Of a stretch of 64,000 nt of DNA, positions 53,289 to 62,824 are shown one piece after another. The position numbers were made by a program, and so were the translations under genes. The DNA comes from Mycobacterium sp. NS-7484. Its GTDB lineage: Bacteria > Actinomycetota > Actinomycetes > Mycobacteriales > Mycobacteriaceae. The number at the start of each line of letters is the position of its first letter. The stretch's first letter is position 1. The notes beneath the pieces are model-generated. The model searched no databases. It was not told where the DNA came from and worked only from the letters and a program-made list of their open reading frames with translations. The stretch covers positions 61,082 to 125,081 of the forward strand of contig NZ_MBEJ01000062.1 in NCBI RefSeq assembly GCF_001953975.1, given 5' to 3'.

Positions 53289-54215
53289 ATGGCCAAGTGG
53301 ACCACCGTCGCCATTCCGGACCAAACCGGCCGCACGGCCGTCATCACCGGGGCCAATACCGGCCTGGGACTCGAAACCGCCAAGGCCTTGGCCGCCAAGG
53401 GCGCTCACGTCGTCCTCGCCGTCCGCAATCTCATCAAGGGCGAGGCCGCAGCCGAATGGATCTCCCGGTCGGTGCCCGGCGCGGACCTGCACCTGCAGCA
53501 TCTCGACCTGGGTTCACTGGCATCGGTGCGCGACGCGGCCGACCAACTCAAAGACAAATACGACCGTATCGACCTGCTGATCAACAACGCCGGGGTGATG
53601 ACGCCGCCGAAGGAGCTCACCACCGACGGGTTCGAGCTGCAGTTCGGCACCAACCATCTCGGCCACTTCGCCTTCACGGGTCTGCTGCTCGATCGCCTGC
53701 TGCCAGTTGTCGGCTCCCGCATCGTGACGGTGAGCAGCATCGGCCACCGCTTCGCCCGCGGCGGCATCCGGTTTGACGATCTGCAGTGGGAGCGCGGCTA
53801 CAACCGGCTCGGCGCCTACGGGCAGTCCAAACTGGCCAATTTGATGTTCACCTACGAGCTGCAACGCCGCCTCGTCGGTCAGCACACCACGGCGCTGGCG
53901 GCCCACCCCGGCGGATCCGACACCGAACTCGCGCGTCATCTGCCGAACGCCGTACAGCGCGCCGTCCCGCTGCTGCGTCCGGTGTTCCAGGAGGCCGCGA
54001 TGGGCGCGTTGCCGACGCTGCGCGCGGCGACGGACCCGAGCGCCCTGGGCGGTCAGTACTACGGCCCAGATGGCCTTGGCCAGCAGAAGGGCCATCCGCA
54101 ACTGGTCACCTCCAGTGAGCGGTCCTACGACCTCGATCAGCAACGCCGACTGTGGGCGGTGTCCGAGGAGCTGACCGGGGTGACGTATCCGGTCCTCAGC
54201 GGGACGCACGCCTGA
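53289..54215 (+). CDS. Short-chain dehydrogenase (retinol dehydrogenase-like)
   Basis: A 308 aa SDR of the extended, retinol-dehydrogenase-like type. Seen: TGANTGLGLETAK for the cofactor, LINNAGVMTPP, Ser in VSSIGHRF and YGQSKLAN with Tyr and Lys. It is a paralogue of the SDR at 59116, with many identical blocks (FELQFGTNHLG, RRLWAVSEELTGV). It probably arose by duplication, and this copy came under TetR control. The ATG at 53289 is preceded by AGGAGT 3 bases upstream. Substrate unknown. Confidence 0.9.
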   Translation: MAKWTTVAIPDQTGRTAVITGANTGLGLETAKALAAKGAHVVLAVRNLIKGEAAAEWISRSVPGADLHLQHLDLGSLASVRDAADQLKDKYDRIDLLINNAGVMTPPKELTTDGFELQFGTNHLGHFAFTGLLLDRLLPVVGSRIVTVSSIGHRFARGGIRFDDLQWERGYNRLGAYGQSKLANLMFTYELQRRLVGQHTTALAAHPGGSDTELARHLPNAVQRAVPLLRPVFQEAAMGALPTLRAATDPSALGGQYYGPDGLGQQKGHPQLVTSSERSYDLDQQRRLWAVSEELTGVTYPVLSGTHA

Positions 54216-54221
54216 CCGCGT

Positions 54222-54285
54222 CACCGGTTTCTACGCCACGGTTGCTGCGCCGCGGCGCGAGTGACCCTCCAGTAGAAATCGGCGA
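54222..54285. repeat. 3'-end palindromic repeat, copy 5 (degenerate)
   Basis: The arm CACCGGTTTCTACGCCACGG starting 54222, 7 bases after the SDR stop, pairs weakly with CCAGTAGAAATCGGCGA ending 54285. It is the most decayed of the six copies; the rest of the 220 base gap before the helicase shows nothing else. Confidence 0.55.
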
Positions 54286-54436
54286 CAGGGCGACGAGGCG
54301 AGGGGCAGCACCACCAGCACCCACGGCCGAAGCCGCCCCTGAACAATCCCCAGCGACACGCCCGGCGCCGTCCTGCAGATATGCGCTGACGTAACGCCCT
54401 GCCATAGACTGCTTTCCGACCGAGAGGAGTCCTTGG

Positions 54437-56143
54437 GTGCGGGCTGATGCAGCGCCCAGCACCCAGGCACTGCGGGGCTGGCAGCGCAAGGCGCTGGTGA
54501 AGTATTTGACCGCGAAACCGCGGGACTACCTGGCGGTGGCCACCCCCGGCGCCGGTAAGACCACGTTTGCGCTGCGGATCGCGGCCGAATTGCTCAATGA
54601 CCGCACCGTCGACGCGGTCACCGTGGTCGTTCCCACCGAACACCTCAAGATCCAGTGGGCGCAATCGGCGGCACGCAACGGCATCGCGCTCGACCCGAAG
54701 TTCAGCAACTCCAACTCCCAGACGTCGGCGGAGTACCACGGCGTCGTCGTCACCTACGCCCAGGTGGCCAGCCATCCCACCCGGCATCGCGTCCGCACCG
54801 AGAACCGCAAGACGTTGGTGATCTTCGACGAGATCCACCACGGCGGTGACTCGAAGAGTTGGGGCGACGCGATGCGTGAAGCATTCGACGACGCGACACG
54901 GCGGCTGGCTCTCACCGGTACCCCGTTCCGCAGCGACGACAGCCCGATCCCGTTCGTCAACTACGAGCCCGACGAGGCCGGGTACCAGCGCTCGCATGCC
55001 GACCACGTGTACGGCTACGCCGATGCGCTCGCCGACGGCGTGGTCCGGCCCGTGGTCTTCCTGGCCTATTCGGGAGAAGCCCGCTGGCGCGACAGTGCCG
55101 GCGAGGAGCATGCGGCCCGGCTGGGCGAACCGCTGACCGCCGAGCAGACCGCACGAGCCTGGCGCACCGCCCTGAATCCGGCCGGCGAGTGGATGCCGGC
55201 GGTCATCGCCGCGGCCGATAAGCGGTTGCAGCAGAAGCGTCAACACGTGCCCGACGCCGGCGGCATGATCATCGCCACCAACCAGACCACCGCCCGCGCC
55301 TACGCCGACCTGCTCACCAAGATCACCGGCGAGGTGCCCACCGTGGTGCTCTCCGACGATCCGAGCGCGTCCGACCGGATCAGCCAGTACTCGGCGGGCA
55401 CCAGCCGCTGGCTGGTCGCGGTGCGCATGGTGTCCGAAGGCGTGGACGTGCCCCGGCTGTCGGTCGGGGTGTACGCCACGAGTGCGTCGACACCGTTGTT
55501 CTTCGCCCAGGCCATCGGCCGGTTCGTGCGGTCGCGCCGCGCCGGTGAGACCGCGAGCATCTTCTTGCCGTCGGTCCCCAACCTGCTGCTGCTGGCCAGC
55601 GAGATGGAAGCGCAACGCAACCACGTGCTGGGCAAGCCGCACCGCGAATCCGACGGCCTCGATGACGAGGCACTCGAAGCCGCCGAGAAGCGCCAGGACG
55701 AGAAGAGCGAACTGGAGAACGGCTTCGAGTACCTCGGTGCCGACGCCGAACTGGACCAGGTCATCTTCGACGGCGCCTCGTTCGGTACCGCGACCCCGGC
55801 CGGCAGCGACGAGGAAGCCGACTACCTGGGCATCCCCGGCCTGCTCGATGCCGAACAGATGCGAGATCTCTTGCGCCGCAGGCAAGATGAACAGCTGACA
55901 AAGCGTTCGGCCGAGGCCGCGGTGTCAGGTGGGCCACCGCCGTCACGCACCACGCACGGCCAGTTGCGCGAGCTGCGCCGCGAACTCAACGCCCTGGTGA
56001 CCATCGCCCATCACCGCACCGGCAAACCGCACGGCTGGATTCACAACGAGCTGCGACGCATCTGCGGTGGCCCTCCGGTGGCGGCTGCGACGACCGATCA
56101 GCTCAAGGCACGCATCGAGGCCGTTCGGGATCTGAGAGCCTGA
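54437..56143 (+). CDS. Superfamily 2 DEAD/DEAH-type helicase
   Basis: A 568 aa helicase with two RecA-like domains. Seen: Walker A ATPGAGKTT at 35-43, DEIHH near residue 131 (motif II), LTGTPFR (motif III), SEGVDVPRLSVGVYA and QAIGRFVRSRRAG (motifs V and VI), then a charged C-terminal extension ending with a small helical domain. The GTG at 54437 follows GAGAGGAG by 8 bases. It stands alone between two palindromic repeats and ends 29 bases before copy 6. It belongs to a conserved actinobacterial helicase group; possible roles are DNA repair or transcription, but partners are not visible. Confidence 0.92.
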   Translation: MRADAAPSTQALRGWQRKALVKYLTAKPRDYLAVATPGAGKTTFALRIAAELLNDRTVDAVTVVVPTEHLKIQWAQSAARNGIALDPKFSNSNSQTSAEYHGVVVTYAQVASHPTRHRVRTENRKTLVIFDEIHHGGDSKSWGDAMREAFDDATRRLALTGTPFRSDDSPIPFVNYEPDEAGYQRSHADHVYGYADALADGVVRPVVFLAYSGEARWRDSAGEEHAARLGEPLTAEQTARAWRTALNPAGEWMPAVIAAADKRLQQKRQHVPDAGGMIIATNQTTARAYADLLTKITGEVPTVVLSDDPSASDRISQYSAGTSRWLVAVRMVSEGVDVPRLSVGVYATSASTPLFFAQAIGRFVRSRRAGETASIFLPSVPNLLLLASEMEAQRNHVLGKPHRESDGLDDEALEAAEKRQDEKSELENGFEYLGADAELDQVIFDGASFGTATPAGSDEEADYLGIPGLLDAEQMRDLLRRRQDEQLTKRSAEAAVSGGPPPSRTTHGQLRELRRELNALVTIAHHRTGKPHGWIHNELRRICGGPPVAAATTDQLKARIEAVRDLRA

Positions 56144-56171
56144 GAGCAGTCGCAGAGTCGGGCGGGCCCGA

Positions 56172-56234
56172 CGCCGATTTCCACCCCAGGGTCGCGCTCG
56201 CCCGAAAACCACGACCCTGGTGTAGAAAACGGCG
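56172..56234. repeat. 3'-end palindromic repeat, copy 6
   Basis: 23 bp arms at 56172-56194 (CGCCGATTTCCACCCCAGGG plus TCG) and 56212-56234 with three mismatches and a 17 base loop. It lies between the convergent stops of the helicase (56143) and the HAD gene (56277). Confidence 0.85.
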
Positions 56235-56276
56235 CGACGGCCGCGACGGCGCAGCGGTGCACCCCGGCAGAAGGCC

Positions 56277-57092
56277 CTACAGCCCCAACAACTCCGGAAG
56301 ATCGGCCACCGAGTCGATGACGTGGTTGGGTTGCATGGCGAATTCGTCTGTGGCCCAACGGTCCAGCGTGGCCTGACGGAATTTCCCGGTGCGCACCAGC
56401 ACGCCGGCCATCCCCACCACCTGCGCGGCCAGCACATCGTTGTTGAGGTCGTCGCCGATCATGTACATCTCTTCGGGGTCGACGCCAAGGCGGTTGGCCG
56501 CGGCCAGAAACCCTTCCGGGGCCGGCTTGCCGACGGCGGTGGCCTTACGGCCGGAGGTCTGCTCCATGCCGGCCAGATACATGCCGGTGTCCACCCGCAG
56601 TCCGTCGGTGGTGTTCCACGCGGTGCTGCGGTGCATCGCCACGACCGGGACTCCTTGAGACATCCAGTCGTACACCCAGCTCAGCGTCAGGTGGTTGTAC
56701 TCCGGGCCGGCGCCGCCGAGCAGAACCACGTCGGGGGTTTCCGGCGCGCGTGGCCCATGACAATCGCCGGAGTAGACGACGTCGACGCCCGGCATGTCCT
56801 CGTCGATGTGCCCGCTGTTGACGAGAAAACATCGTGCCCCTGGATAGCGGTCACGCACATATTCGGCCGTGAGCGCGGCGGCGGTGATCACCTCGTCGGG
56901 GGCGACGTCCATGCCGGCCGCGGTCAACAGGTCGGCGATCTGTGCCCGGGTGCGGGTGGTGGTGTTGGTCAGGTACGACCGGGCAATCTGGTGTTGGGCC
57001 AATACCCGCAATGTCGCTGCCGCGCCGTCGATGGGCTGCCAGGAGGTCACCAGCACACCATCGATGTCGAACAGCACCCCACCGATAGCCAT
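56277..57092 (-). CDS. HAD-family phosphatase, NagD-like
   Basis: A 271 aa HAD phosphatase of the NagD/pNPPase type. Seen: motif 1 DIDGVLV with nucleophile Asp9 and Asp11, motif 2 TNTTTRT, Lys in AVGKPAPEG and MIGDDLNNDV (acidic motif 4). The ATG at 57092 has TACTGT 6 bases upstream on the minus strand, so the mRNA is likely leaderless; an in-frame ATG at 57146 would overlap the PH-domain gene. It probably dephosphorylates sugar phosphates or nucleotides. Confidence 0.9.
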   Translation of the reverse strand: MAIGGVLFDIDGVLVTSWQPIDGAAATLRVLAQHQIARSYLTNTTTRTRAQIADLLTAAGMDVAPDEVITAAALTAEYVRDRYPGARCFLVNSGHIDEDMPGVDVVYSGDCHGPRAPETPDVVLLGGAGPEYNHLTLSWVYDWMSQGVPVVAMHRSTAWNTTDGLRVDTGMYLAGMEQTSGRKATAVGKPAPEGFLAAANRLGVDPEEMYMIGDDLNNDVLAAQVVGMAGVLVRTGKFRQATLDRWATDEFAMQPNHVIDSVADLPELLGL

Positions 57093-57098
57093 GCAGCG

Positions 57099-57104
57099 AC
57101 AGTA
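57099..57104 (-). promoter_or_regulatory. -10 box of the HAD phosphatase gene
   Basis: TACTGT on the minus strand, 6 bases before the ATG at 57092, fits TANNNT. Confidence 0.45.
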
Positions 57105-57117
57105 AACGTCGGCGAAG

Positions 57118-58566
57118 TCAGCGCAAGTCGGGGCCTGCCCATGCATTGTCGGCCACCCACGGTGAGGCTACCGCCACCACCGACCAGGCCTGGGCCGCGG
57201 GGATGTCGATCACGGTGTAGCGCTTCTCCCCCGCCGCGGTCGCCGCGATCAGGGTGGCCACGCCGGCTCGGCGCTGAAAGAACGTCTGGCGCACCGTCCA
57301 TCCGATGATCCCGGCGGTCTGCAGGCAGTCGCGACGACGTTGCAGGGAGCCGGACCGGGCGACCAGCCAGCCGTCACGCACCAGGTGCCCCAGTGAGCGG
57401 GCCCGATCCGCGGCCAGCAGACAGGCGCACGCCGTGATGAGCGCCCACAGCACCCACACCCATACCGGCACCCCGACGGCCGGCATCACCGCACCCACGA
57501 GCAGTGGCAACGCCAGGGCACGGGTCCAGCGCCGGCGCAGCGCCGCCGAACCGTGGGCCACCAGCGGTGCCTCCACGGCGCCGGGATCGTCGATCAGGTC
57601 GGCCAGCACGGCGCGGGCGGTACCGGCGGGGCAGGGCGGCAGCAGCAGCGATGCCTCGCCTTCGCCACCCACGCCGGTCATCACGGCGTCCAGGCGGGCA
57701 CCACCGAAAGCCCGGACCAGCAGCGGCTCGCGCAGGGTGCCGCCGCGCAGCCGACGCATGTCGTAGGTGTGCTCACGTAGGCGTAACAAGCCGTGCTGAA
57801 GGTGTAGCACCTCGGAATCTCGACGCAGGATCAGATTCCCGTACGTCACAAGTGATCTGAGCACCGACAACACCACCGAGGCCACCAAGACTCCGATGAC
57901 GGCCACCACCACGGTGACCAGCACACCAAGCCGTTCAGCGAACGCGACACCAGATCGTGCGAGCTGCGAATCCTGCAGCGCCGCACCGACTCCAGCTTGG
58001 TAGATCACCCCCGCGGCGGCCGCGATCATGGCCAGACCGGTGAAACTCAGCGGGCTGTAGCGCAGCCAGGACAATTGCCACCGAGCCAGCACCCGCCCCG
58101 TGGGGGCGTCGGCGGCCGGTACGGCATCGGCCAGCAGGATCGCCCGCAGGCGGGGCACCTGCTCGGCCTGGACCGCGTCGAGGGCGAACTCGGTGTCGCC
58201 CTTGGCTTTCTGGCCGGTGCTGATCCGCAGCACGGTCAACCCGAGCACGCGGTGCAGCACGCGGGCGTCCGTCGACACCGATCGAATGCGGTTGCGTGGC
58301 ACCGACAACACCTTGCGTTGGACGAGACCGGTGCGCAGTTGGACCTCGTCCGGCTCGATGCGGTAGCCGGTGGTGAACCATCGCGCCATACCGACGGCAA
58401 TAGTCAACGCGATCGCGGCGACGGTCCAGCCGGCGTTACCGGTGGCCGATCCGAGCACCACCGAACCCACGAGCAGTGGAATCTGTTGCAGCACCTCGTG
58501 AACCGGGTGCACCAGCAGCATGCGCGGGCTCAGCCGCTGCCAGGACGGCCCAGCCGGCGCCGTCAC
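57118..58566 (-). CDS. Membrane protein with bacterial PH domains (larger)
   Basis: A 482 aa YdbT-like membrane protein. Two bPH2-type segments, each following a helix pair (GYRIEPDEVQLRTGLVQRKV and LILRRDSEVLHLQHGLLRLR), and a last one near GWLVARSGSLQRRRDCLQ. About six to seven hydrophobic helices. Function unknown; such proteins come in pairs. The GTG at 58566 overlaps the smaller partner's stop as GTGA, so translation is coupled. Confidence 0.85.
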   Translation of the reverse strand: MTAPAGPSWQRLSPRMLLVHPVHEVLQQIPLLVGSVVLGSATGNAGWTVAAIALTIAVGMARWFTTGYRIEPDEVQLRTGLVQRKVLSVPRNRIRSVSTDARVLHRVLGLTVLRISTGQKAKGDTEFALDAVQAEQVPRLRAILLADAVPAADAPTGRVLARWQLSWLRYSPLSFTGLAMIAAAAGVIYQAGVGAALQDSQLARSGVAFAERLGVLVTVVVAVIGVLVASVVLSVLRSLVTYGNLILRRDSEVLHLQHGLLRLREHTYDMRRLRGGTLREPLLVRAFGGARLDAVMTGVGGEGEASLLLPPCPAGTARAVLADLIDDPGAVEAPLVAHGSAALRRRWTRALALPLLVGAVMPAVGVPVWVWVLWALITACACLLAADRARSLGHLVRDGWLVARSGSLQRRRDCLQTAGIIGWTVRQTFFQRRAGVATLIAATAAGEKRYTVIDIPAAQAWSVVAVASPWVADNAWAGPDLR

Positions 58567-59075
58567 GTGGCGTCCTGTTCACCGATCGCCGCGATGTCGG
58601 TCAGCTGGGCCACCACCTGCTCGGCGACGGCGTCGTCCAGCGCCACGATGCGCACCGCACCGGCCGAGGACGCCGTCGTCACCGTCACGTTGGCCAGGCC
58701 GAACAACCGATCCAGCGGGCCACGGTAGGTGTCCACGGTTTGTACCCGCGAGATCGGCGCGATGCGCCGCTCCTGCACGATCCACCCGGTGCGGGTGTAC
58801 ACCGCGGGTGTCCCGGAGCCGACGTTGACGTCCCACCGGTGCACGCGGTAGCGCCACATCGGTACGACGACGATGAACAGCACCGCACCCAGCACGGTGA
58901 CGATCGCGGCCACACCGTGCAGCCACATCATCCGCCGGTCCAGAGCCAGCCAGATCACCTGGGCGAGAGTCAGAAACACCCACGGGATCGCGGCGCTCAA
59001 GGCCCACACCAGTGGGGCCTTACGGCTGGGGGGATGCGCCGGATCACCCAACGTCACCGCCGGAACATTGTCCAT
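58563..59075 (-). CDS. Membrane protein with bacterial PH domain (smaller)
   Basis: A 170 aa protein: two membrane helices (about residues 22-45 and 50-72) followed by one bPH2 domain (WRYRVHRWDVNVGSGTPAVY, RTGWIVQERRIAPISRVQTVD). It is the usual small partner of YdbT-like proteins and precedes it with a 4 base overlap. The ATG at 59075 is used because it keeps the gene clear of the divergent SDR promoter; the open frame reaches 59132. They probably act together in the membrane. Confidence 0.85.
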   Translation of the reverse strand: MDNVPAVTLGDPAHPPSRKAPLVWALSAAIPWVFLTLAQVIWLALDRRMMWLHGVAAIVTVLGAVLFIVVVPMWRYRVHRWDVNVGSGTPAVYTRTGWIVQERRIAPISRVQTVDTYRGPLDRLFGLANVTVTTASSAGAVRIVALDDAVAEQVVAQLTDIAAIGEQDAT

Positions 59076-59102
59076 GACCCGAGCATGCCCCAAGGCTGCC
59101 CG

Positions 59103-59108
59103 TAGAGT
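59103..59108 (+). promoter_or_regulatory. -10 box of the Rv0439c-type SDR gene
   Basis: TAGAGT, 7 bases before the ATG at 59116, fits TANNNT; no ribosome site is visible. Confidence 0.5.
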
Positions 59109-59115
59109 TCGACGC

Positions 59116-60039
59116 ATGAGCGCCAATTCCAAGTGGACCGAGGCCGACGTTCCCGATCAGTCCGGCCGGATTGCCATCGTGACCGGCTCCAACACCGGGC
59201 TGGGCTATGAGACCGCGCGTGTGCTCGCTGCCAAGGGTGCGCACGTCGTCATCGCGGTACGCAATCTGGACAAGGGCCGTGATGCCGTCGAGCGGATCAC
59301 CAAAGCGGTGCCGAAAGCGGACCTGAGGCTGCAGAAGCTCGATGTGGGCTCGTTGGACTCGGTCCGGGCCGGGGCGGACGAATTGAAGGCTGCCTATCCG
59401 CGGATCGACCTGCTGATCAACAACGCCGGAGTGATGTACCCACCGAAGCAGACCACCGTGGACGGTTTCGAGCTGCAGTTCGGCACCAACCATCTCGGCG
59501 CGTTCGCGCTGACCGGGCTGTTGCTCGATCACCTGTTGCCGGTCGAGGGATCGCGCGTGGTGGCAGTGGCCAGCATCGCCCATGACATCCAGGCGGGCAT
59601 CCACTTCGACGACTTGCAGTGGGAACGCAGTTACAACCGGGTCGCCGCGTACGGGCAGTCCAAGTTGTCGAACCTGCTGTTCACCTATGAGCTGCAGCGT
59701 CGTCTGGCGGCCAAGCACGCGCCGACGATCGCGGTGGCCGCCCATCCGGGGATCTCGGACACCGAACTGACCCGCCACATTCCCGGGGCCGGGTTGCCCG
59801 GCGTCAGCCAGATCACCGCCCTGGTCACCAACAGCGCGCTCAAGGGTGCGCTGGCCACCCTGCGTGCCGCGACCGATGCCGGCGTGCAAGGCGGCCAGTA
59901 CTACGGGCCCGATGGCTTCCGAGAATTGCGCGGCTATCCGAAGCTCGTGAAATCCAGCAAGCAGTCGCACGACGAGGAGCTGCAGCGCCGGTTGTGGGCG
60001 GTGTCCGAAGAGCTCACCGGCGTCAGCTTCCCGGTGTGA
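59116..60039 (+). CDS. Short-chain dehydrogenase (Rv0439c-type)
   Basis: A 307 aa SDR similar to retinol dehydrogenases. Seen: TGSNTGLGYETAR, LINNAGVMYPP, YGQSKLSN with Tyr and Lys, and the RRLWAVSEELTGVSFPV end. It is paralogous to the SDR at 53289. By position (SDR-moeA-psd-pssA-ATPase) it is the orthologue of Rv0439c, where groEL2 would be the next gene but here lies 19.5 kb off. The moeA gene starts 3 bases after its stop, so it is in an operon with moeA. Substrate unknown. Confidence 0.92.
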   Translation: MSANSKWTEADVPDQSGRIAIVTGSNTGLGYETARVLAAKGAHVVIAVRNLDKGRDAVERITKAVPKADLRLQKLDVGSLDSVRAGADELKAAYPRIDLLINNAGVMYPPKQTTVDGFELQFGTNHLGAFALTGLLLDHLLPVEGSRVVAVASIAHDIQAGIHFDDLQWERSYNRVAAYGQSKLSNLLFTYELQRRLAAKHAPTIAVAAHPGISDTELTRHIPGAGLPGVSQITALVTNSALKGALATLRAATDAGVQGGQYYGPDGFRELRGYPKLVKSSKQSHDEELQRRLWAVSEELTGVSFPV

Positions 60040-60041
60040 CC

Positions 60042-61229
60042 ATGCGGACCGTCGAAGAACACCAGCACGTCGTCGCCGAGCTGATCAAAAGCCGCGAGGC
60101 ACAAGAACTTCCACTCAACGACACGCTCGGGCTGGTGCTGGCCGCCGAGATCGTCGCCCCGCTGTCGCTGCCCGGGTTCGACAACTCCGCGATGGACGGA
60201 TACGCCGTGGTGGCTGACGACGTGGCGACCGCCACCGAGGGCGCCCCGGTGCGGTTGCCGGTCGCCGAGGACATCCCCGCCGGCCGCACCGATCTGTTGA
60301 CGTTGCAGCCCGGCACGGCCCACCGCATCATGACCGGGGCGCCGTTGCCGTCGGGTGCCACCGCGGTGGTTCCCGTCGAGGCCACCGACGGCGCCACCGA
60401 TACCGTCACCATCCGCGCGAGCGCCCGGGCCGGCCAGCACATCCGTCGGGCCGGCGAGGACGTCACCGCCGGGACCGTGGTACTGCGGGCCGGTCAGGTG
60501 ATCACCCCGGCCGCGCTGGGGCTGGCCGCGGCGTTGGGCCTGCCCACGCTCCCGGTGGTGCCGCCGATGCGCGTCGTGGTGATGTCCACCGGAACCGAGC
60601 TGGTGGCCCCGGGCACCGAGCTGCAGCCGGGACAGATCTATGAGTCGAACGCGGTCATGTTGGCCGCGGCGGTCCGTGATGCCGGCGCGCAGGCCACCAT
60701 CGCGCCGATGTCCGCCGACGACGTCGACGCCTTCCGCGCCGGGCTGGCCGCCCACGCGCGTGATGCCGATCTGATCATCACCACCGGCGGCGTGAGCGCA
60801 GGCGCCTACGAGGTGGTCAAGGATGCGTTGTCGGATCAGGTGGAGTTCGTCAAGGTGGCGATGCAGCCCGGTATGCCCCAGGGCGCGGGCACCGTGAACG
60901 GCGTGCCGATCATCACGCTGCCCGGCAACCCGGTGAGCGCGCTGGTGTCCTTCGAGGTGTTCGTCCGCTCCCCGCTGCGCGCGGCCATGGGCCACGCCGC
61001 AGCCGACCGACCACGACGCACCGCGCAGCTGACCGAGGACCTCATGTCTCCGCGCGGGAAACGGCAGTTCCGCCGCGGTGTGCTGACCGGGGATTCGGTC
61101 AGCAGCTACGGCCCGCCGGCGTCGCATCATCTGCGGTGGCTCGCCTCGGCGAACTGCTTGCTGGAGATCGACGAGGACGTCACCGAACTTACGGCCGGGT
61201 CAGCAGTTCCCGTCTGGGACCTGAGCTAG
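60042..61229 (+). CDS. moeA2: Molybdopterin molybdenumtransferase
   Basis: MoeA-type enzyme of 395 aa that inserts molybdate into adenylated molybdopterin. Seen: [10 protein letters not shown] at about 43-52, the GTELVAPG and TTGGVSAG motifs of the MogA-like domain, and [22 protein letters not shown] region (LPGNPVSA). It follows the SDR by 3 bases and is followed by the psd gene, as in the M. tuberculosis locus; this position suggests MoeA2 among paralogues. The ATG at 60042 is directly behind the SDR stop. Confidence 0.93.
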   Translation: MRTVEEHQHVVAELIKSREAQELPLNDTLGLVLAAEIVAPLSLPGFDNSAMDGYAVVADDVATATEGAPVRLPVAEDIPAGRTDLLTLQPGTAHRIMTGAPLPSGATAVVPVEATDGATDTVTIRASARAGQHIRRAGEDVTAGTVVLRAGQVITPAALGLAAALGLPTLPVVPPMRVVVMSTGTELVAPGTELQPGQIYESNAVMLAAAVRDAGAQATIAPMSADDVDAFRAGLAAHARDADLIITTGGVSAGAYEVVKDALSDQVEFVKVAMQPGMPQGAGTVNGVPIITLPGNPVSALVSFEVFVRSPLRAAMGHAAADRPRRTAQLTEDLMSPRGKRQFRRGVLTGDSVSSYGPPASHHLRWLASANCLLEIDEDVTELTAGSAVPVWDLS

Positions 61230-61251
61230 CGAATCCGCCACGGTCCGCACG

Positions 61252-61257
61252 TAGAAT
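61252..61257 (+). promoter_or_regulatory. -10 box of psd
   Basis: TAGAAT, a near-consensus -10, 7 bases before the psd ATG at 61265, gives a leaderless start of the psd-pssA operon. Confidence 0.6.
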
Positions 61258-61264
61258 CCTCCCG

Positions 61265-61963
61265 ATGGCCAGACGCCCTGATCTCCAATCCGGCCCAGAA
61301 CGCCTTGCGGCGCTGGTGCGATCCAGTGTTCCGCCGATGCATTCGGCGGGCCTACCGTTTGTCGGCGCCAGCCTCGCCGTCGCTGCCCTGGGCCGCAAGC
61401 GCCGCTGGGTACGACGCGCGGGCCTGTTGGCGGCCGGGGCGAACGCCGCGTTTTTCCGTCATCCGCCGCGGGTGCCGCCGACGCGCCCCGGCGTGGTGGT
61501 GGCGCCGGCCGACGGGCTGGTGTGTCTGATCCAGGACGCCATGCCACCGGCCGAGCTGGGCCTGCCCGCCACGCCGCTGCCGCGGGTCAGCATCTTCCTG
61601 TCGGTGCTCGACGCCCATGTGCAGCGCGCCCCGATCGGCGGTGACGTGGTGGCCGTGCAGCACCGCCCGGGCCGCTTCCACTCGGCCGAGCTCGAAGCCG
61701 CCAGTGAGGACAACGAACGCAACAGCGTCGTCATCCGTACCGCCGACGGCGTTGAGGTGATCGCGGTGCAGATCGCCGGGTTGGTGGCCCGGCGCATCGT
61801 GTGCAACGCCCACGTCGGCGACAAACTCGCGATCGGCGAAACCTATGGATTGATCCGGTTCGGCTCCCGGCTCGACACCTACCTGCCCGCCGGGTCCAAA
61901 CTGCTCGTCAGCAATGGGCAGCGGACGCTGGCCGGGGAAACCGTTCTGGCGGAGTTGCCGTGA
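61265..61963 (+). CDS. psd: Phosphatidylserine decarboxylase
   Basis: A 232 aa decarboxylase that makes phosphatidylethanolamine from phosphatidylserine, autoprocessed to a pyruvoyl enzyme. Seen: [14 protein letters not shown] and the [20 protein letters not shown] region with the conserved His, and the cleavage motif [11 protein letters not shown], where the Ser of FGS becomes the pyruvoyl group. The length matches the short actinobacterial type. The ATG at 61265 lies behind TAGAAT. Its stop overlaps pssA (GTGA), so the two consecutive enzymes are co-translated. Confidence 0.95.
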   Translation: MARRPDLQSGPERLAALVRSSVPPMHSAGLPFVGASLAVAALGRKRRWVRRAGLLAAGANAAFFRHPPRVPPTRPGVVVAPADGLVCLIQDAMPPAELGLPATPLPRVSIFLSVLDAHVQRAPIGGDVVAVQHRPGRFHSAELEAASEDNERNSVVIRTADGVEVIAVQIAGLVARRIVCNAHVGDKLAIGETYGLIRFGSRLDTYLPAGSKLLVSNGQRTLAGETVLAELP

Positions 61964-62823
61964 TCAAGGCCCGCGTCAAGCCGCGCATCAAACCGCCCAC
62001 GTTCACGGTGCGGATGCTGCCCAGCGCGATGACGGTGGCCGCAATCTGTCTGGGCTTGTCTGCGGTCAAGATGGCGCTGGACAACCGGCCCACCGAGTCG
62101 ATGGCGTTTCTGGCGGTCGCGGCGATCCTCGATGCGCTCGACGGGCGGGTGGCCCGCATGCTCAATGCCACCTCCAAGATGGGCGAGGAGATCGACTCTC
62201 TGGCCGATGCGGTGAATTTCGGTGTGGCACCGGCCTTCATCGTCTACGGCACCCTGCTGTCGCACTCCCGCATCGGTTGGATCGTGGTGCTGCTGTACGC
62301 GGTGTGCATCGTGCTGCGGTTGGCCCGGTTCAACGCGCTGCTCGACGTGGACCAGCCGGCGTACGAGAAGGAGTACTTCGTCGGCATGCCCGCACCGGCG
62401 GGTGCCATCGGCGCGATCGGCCTGCTGGCCGCCAAAATGCAGTTCGGCGAAGGGTGGTGGACCAGCGAGTGGGCGGTGTCGATCTGGATGATCGGCGTCT
62501 CGCTGCTGGTGGTCAGCCGGATCCCGATGCGCAAGATCCACACCTTCTCGGTACCGCCGAACATGGTGGCCCCACTGTTGGCACTGGTCGCCATCGGCGT
62601 CGCCGCCTCGGTGTTCTACGGCTACATCGTGATCATGGTGATCATCGTCGCCTACGTGATCCACATCCCGTTCGCCATCCGCACCAAGAAGTGGGTGGCC
62701 AGCCACCCCGAGTCCTGGGACGACAAGCCGCGGCAGCGACGCGCCGCCCGGCGGGCGATCCGGCGCGGACAACCGCACCGCCGGTCGATGGCGCGCCTCG
62801 GTCTCAGGAAGCCGGGACGCTGA
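61960..62823 (+). CDS. pssA: CDP-diacylglycerol-serine O-phosphatidyltransferase
   Basis: A 287 aa integral membrane enzyme that joins serine to CDP-diacylglycerol. Seen: the CDP-alcohol phosphotransferase motif from [11 protein letters not shown] to DSLADAVNF (DG-AR-G-D-D pattern) at about residues 50-75, then several hydrophobic helices and a very basic C terminus ([11 protein letters not shown]). GTG 61960 overlaps the psd stop by 4 bases; product feeds Psd. The ATPase gene starts 1 base after its stop. Confidence 0.95.
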   Translation: MIKARVKPRIKPPTFTVRMLPSAMTVAAICLGLSAVKMALDNRPTESMAFLAVAAILDALDGRVARMLNATSKMGEEIDSLADAVNFGVAPAFIVYGTLLSHSRIGWIVVLLYAVCIVLRLARFNALLDVDQPAYEKEYFVGMPAPAGAIGAIGLLAAKMQFGEGWWTSEWAVSIWMIGVSLLVVSRIPMRKIHTFSVPPNMVAPLLALVAIGVAASVFYGYIVIMVIIVAYVIHIPFAIRTKKWVASHPESWDDKPRQRRAARRAIRRGQPHRRSMARLGLRKPGR

Positions 62824-62824
62824 C

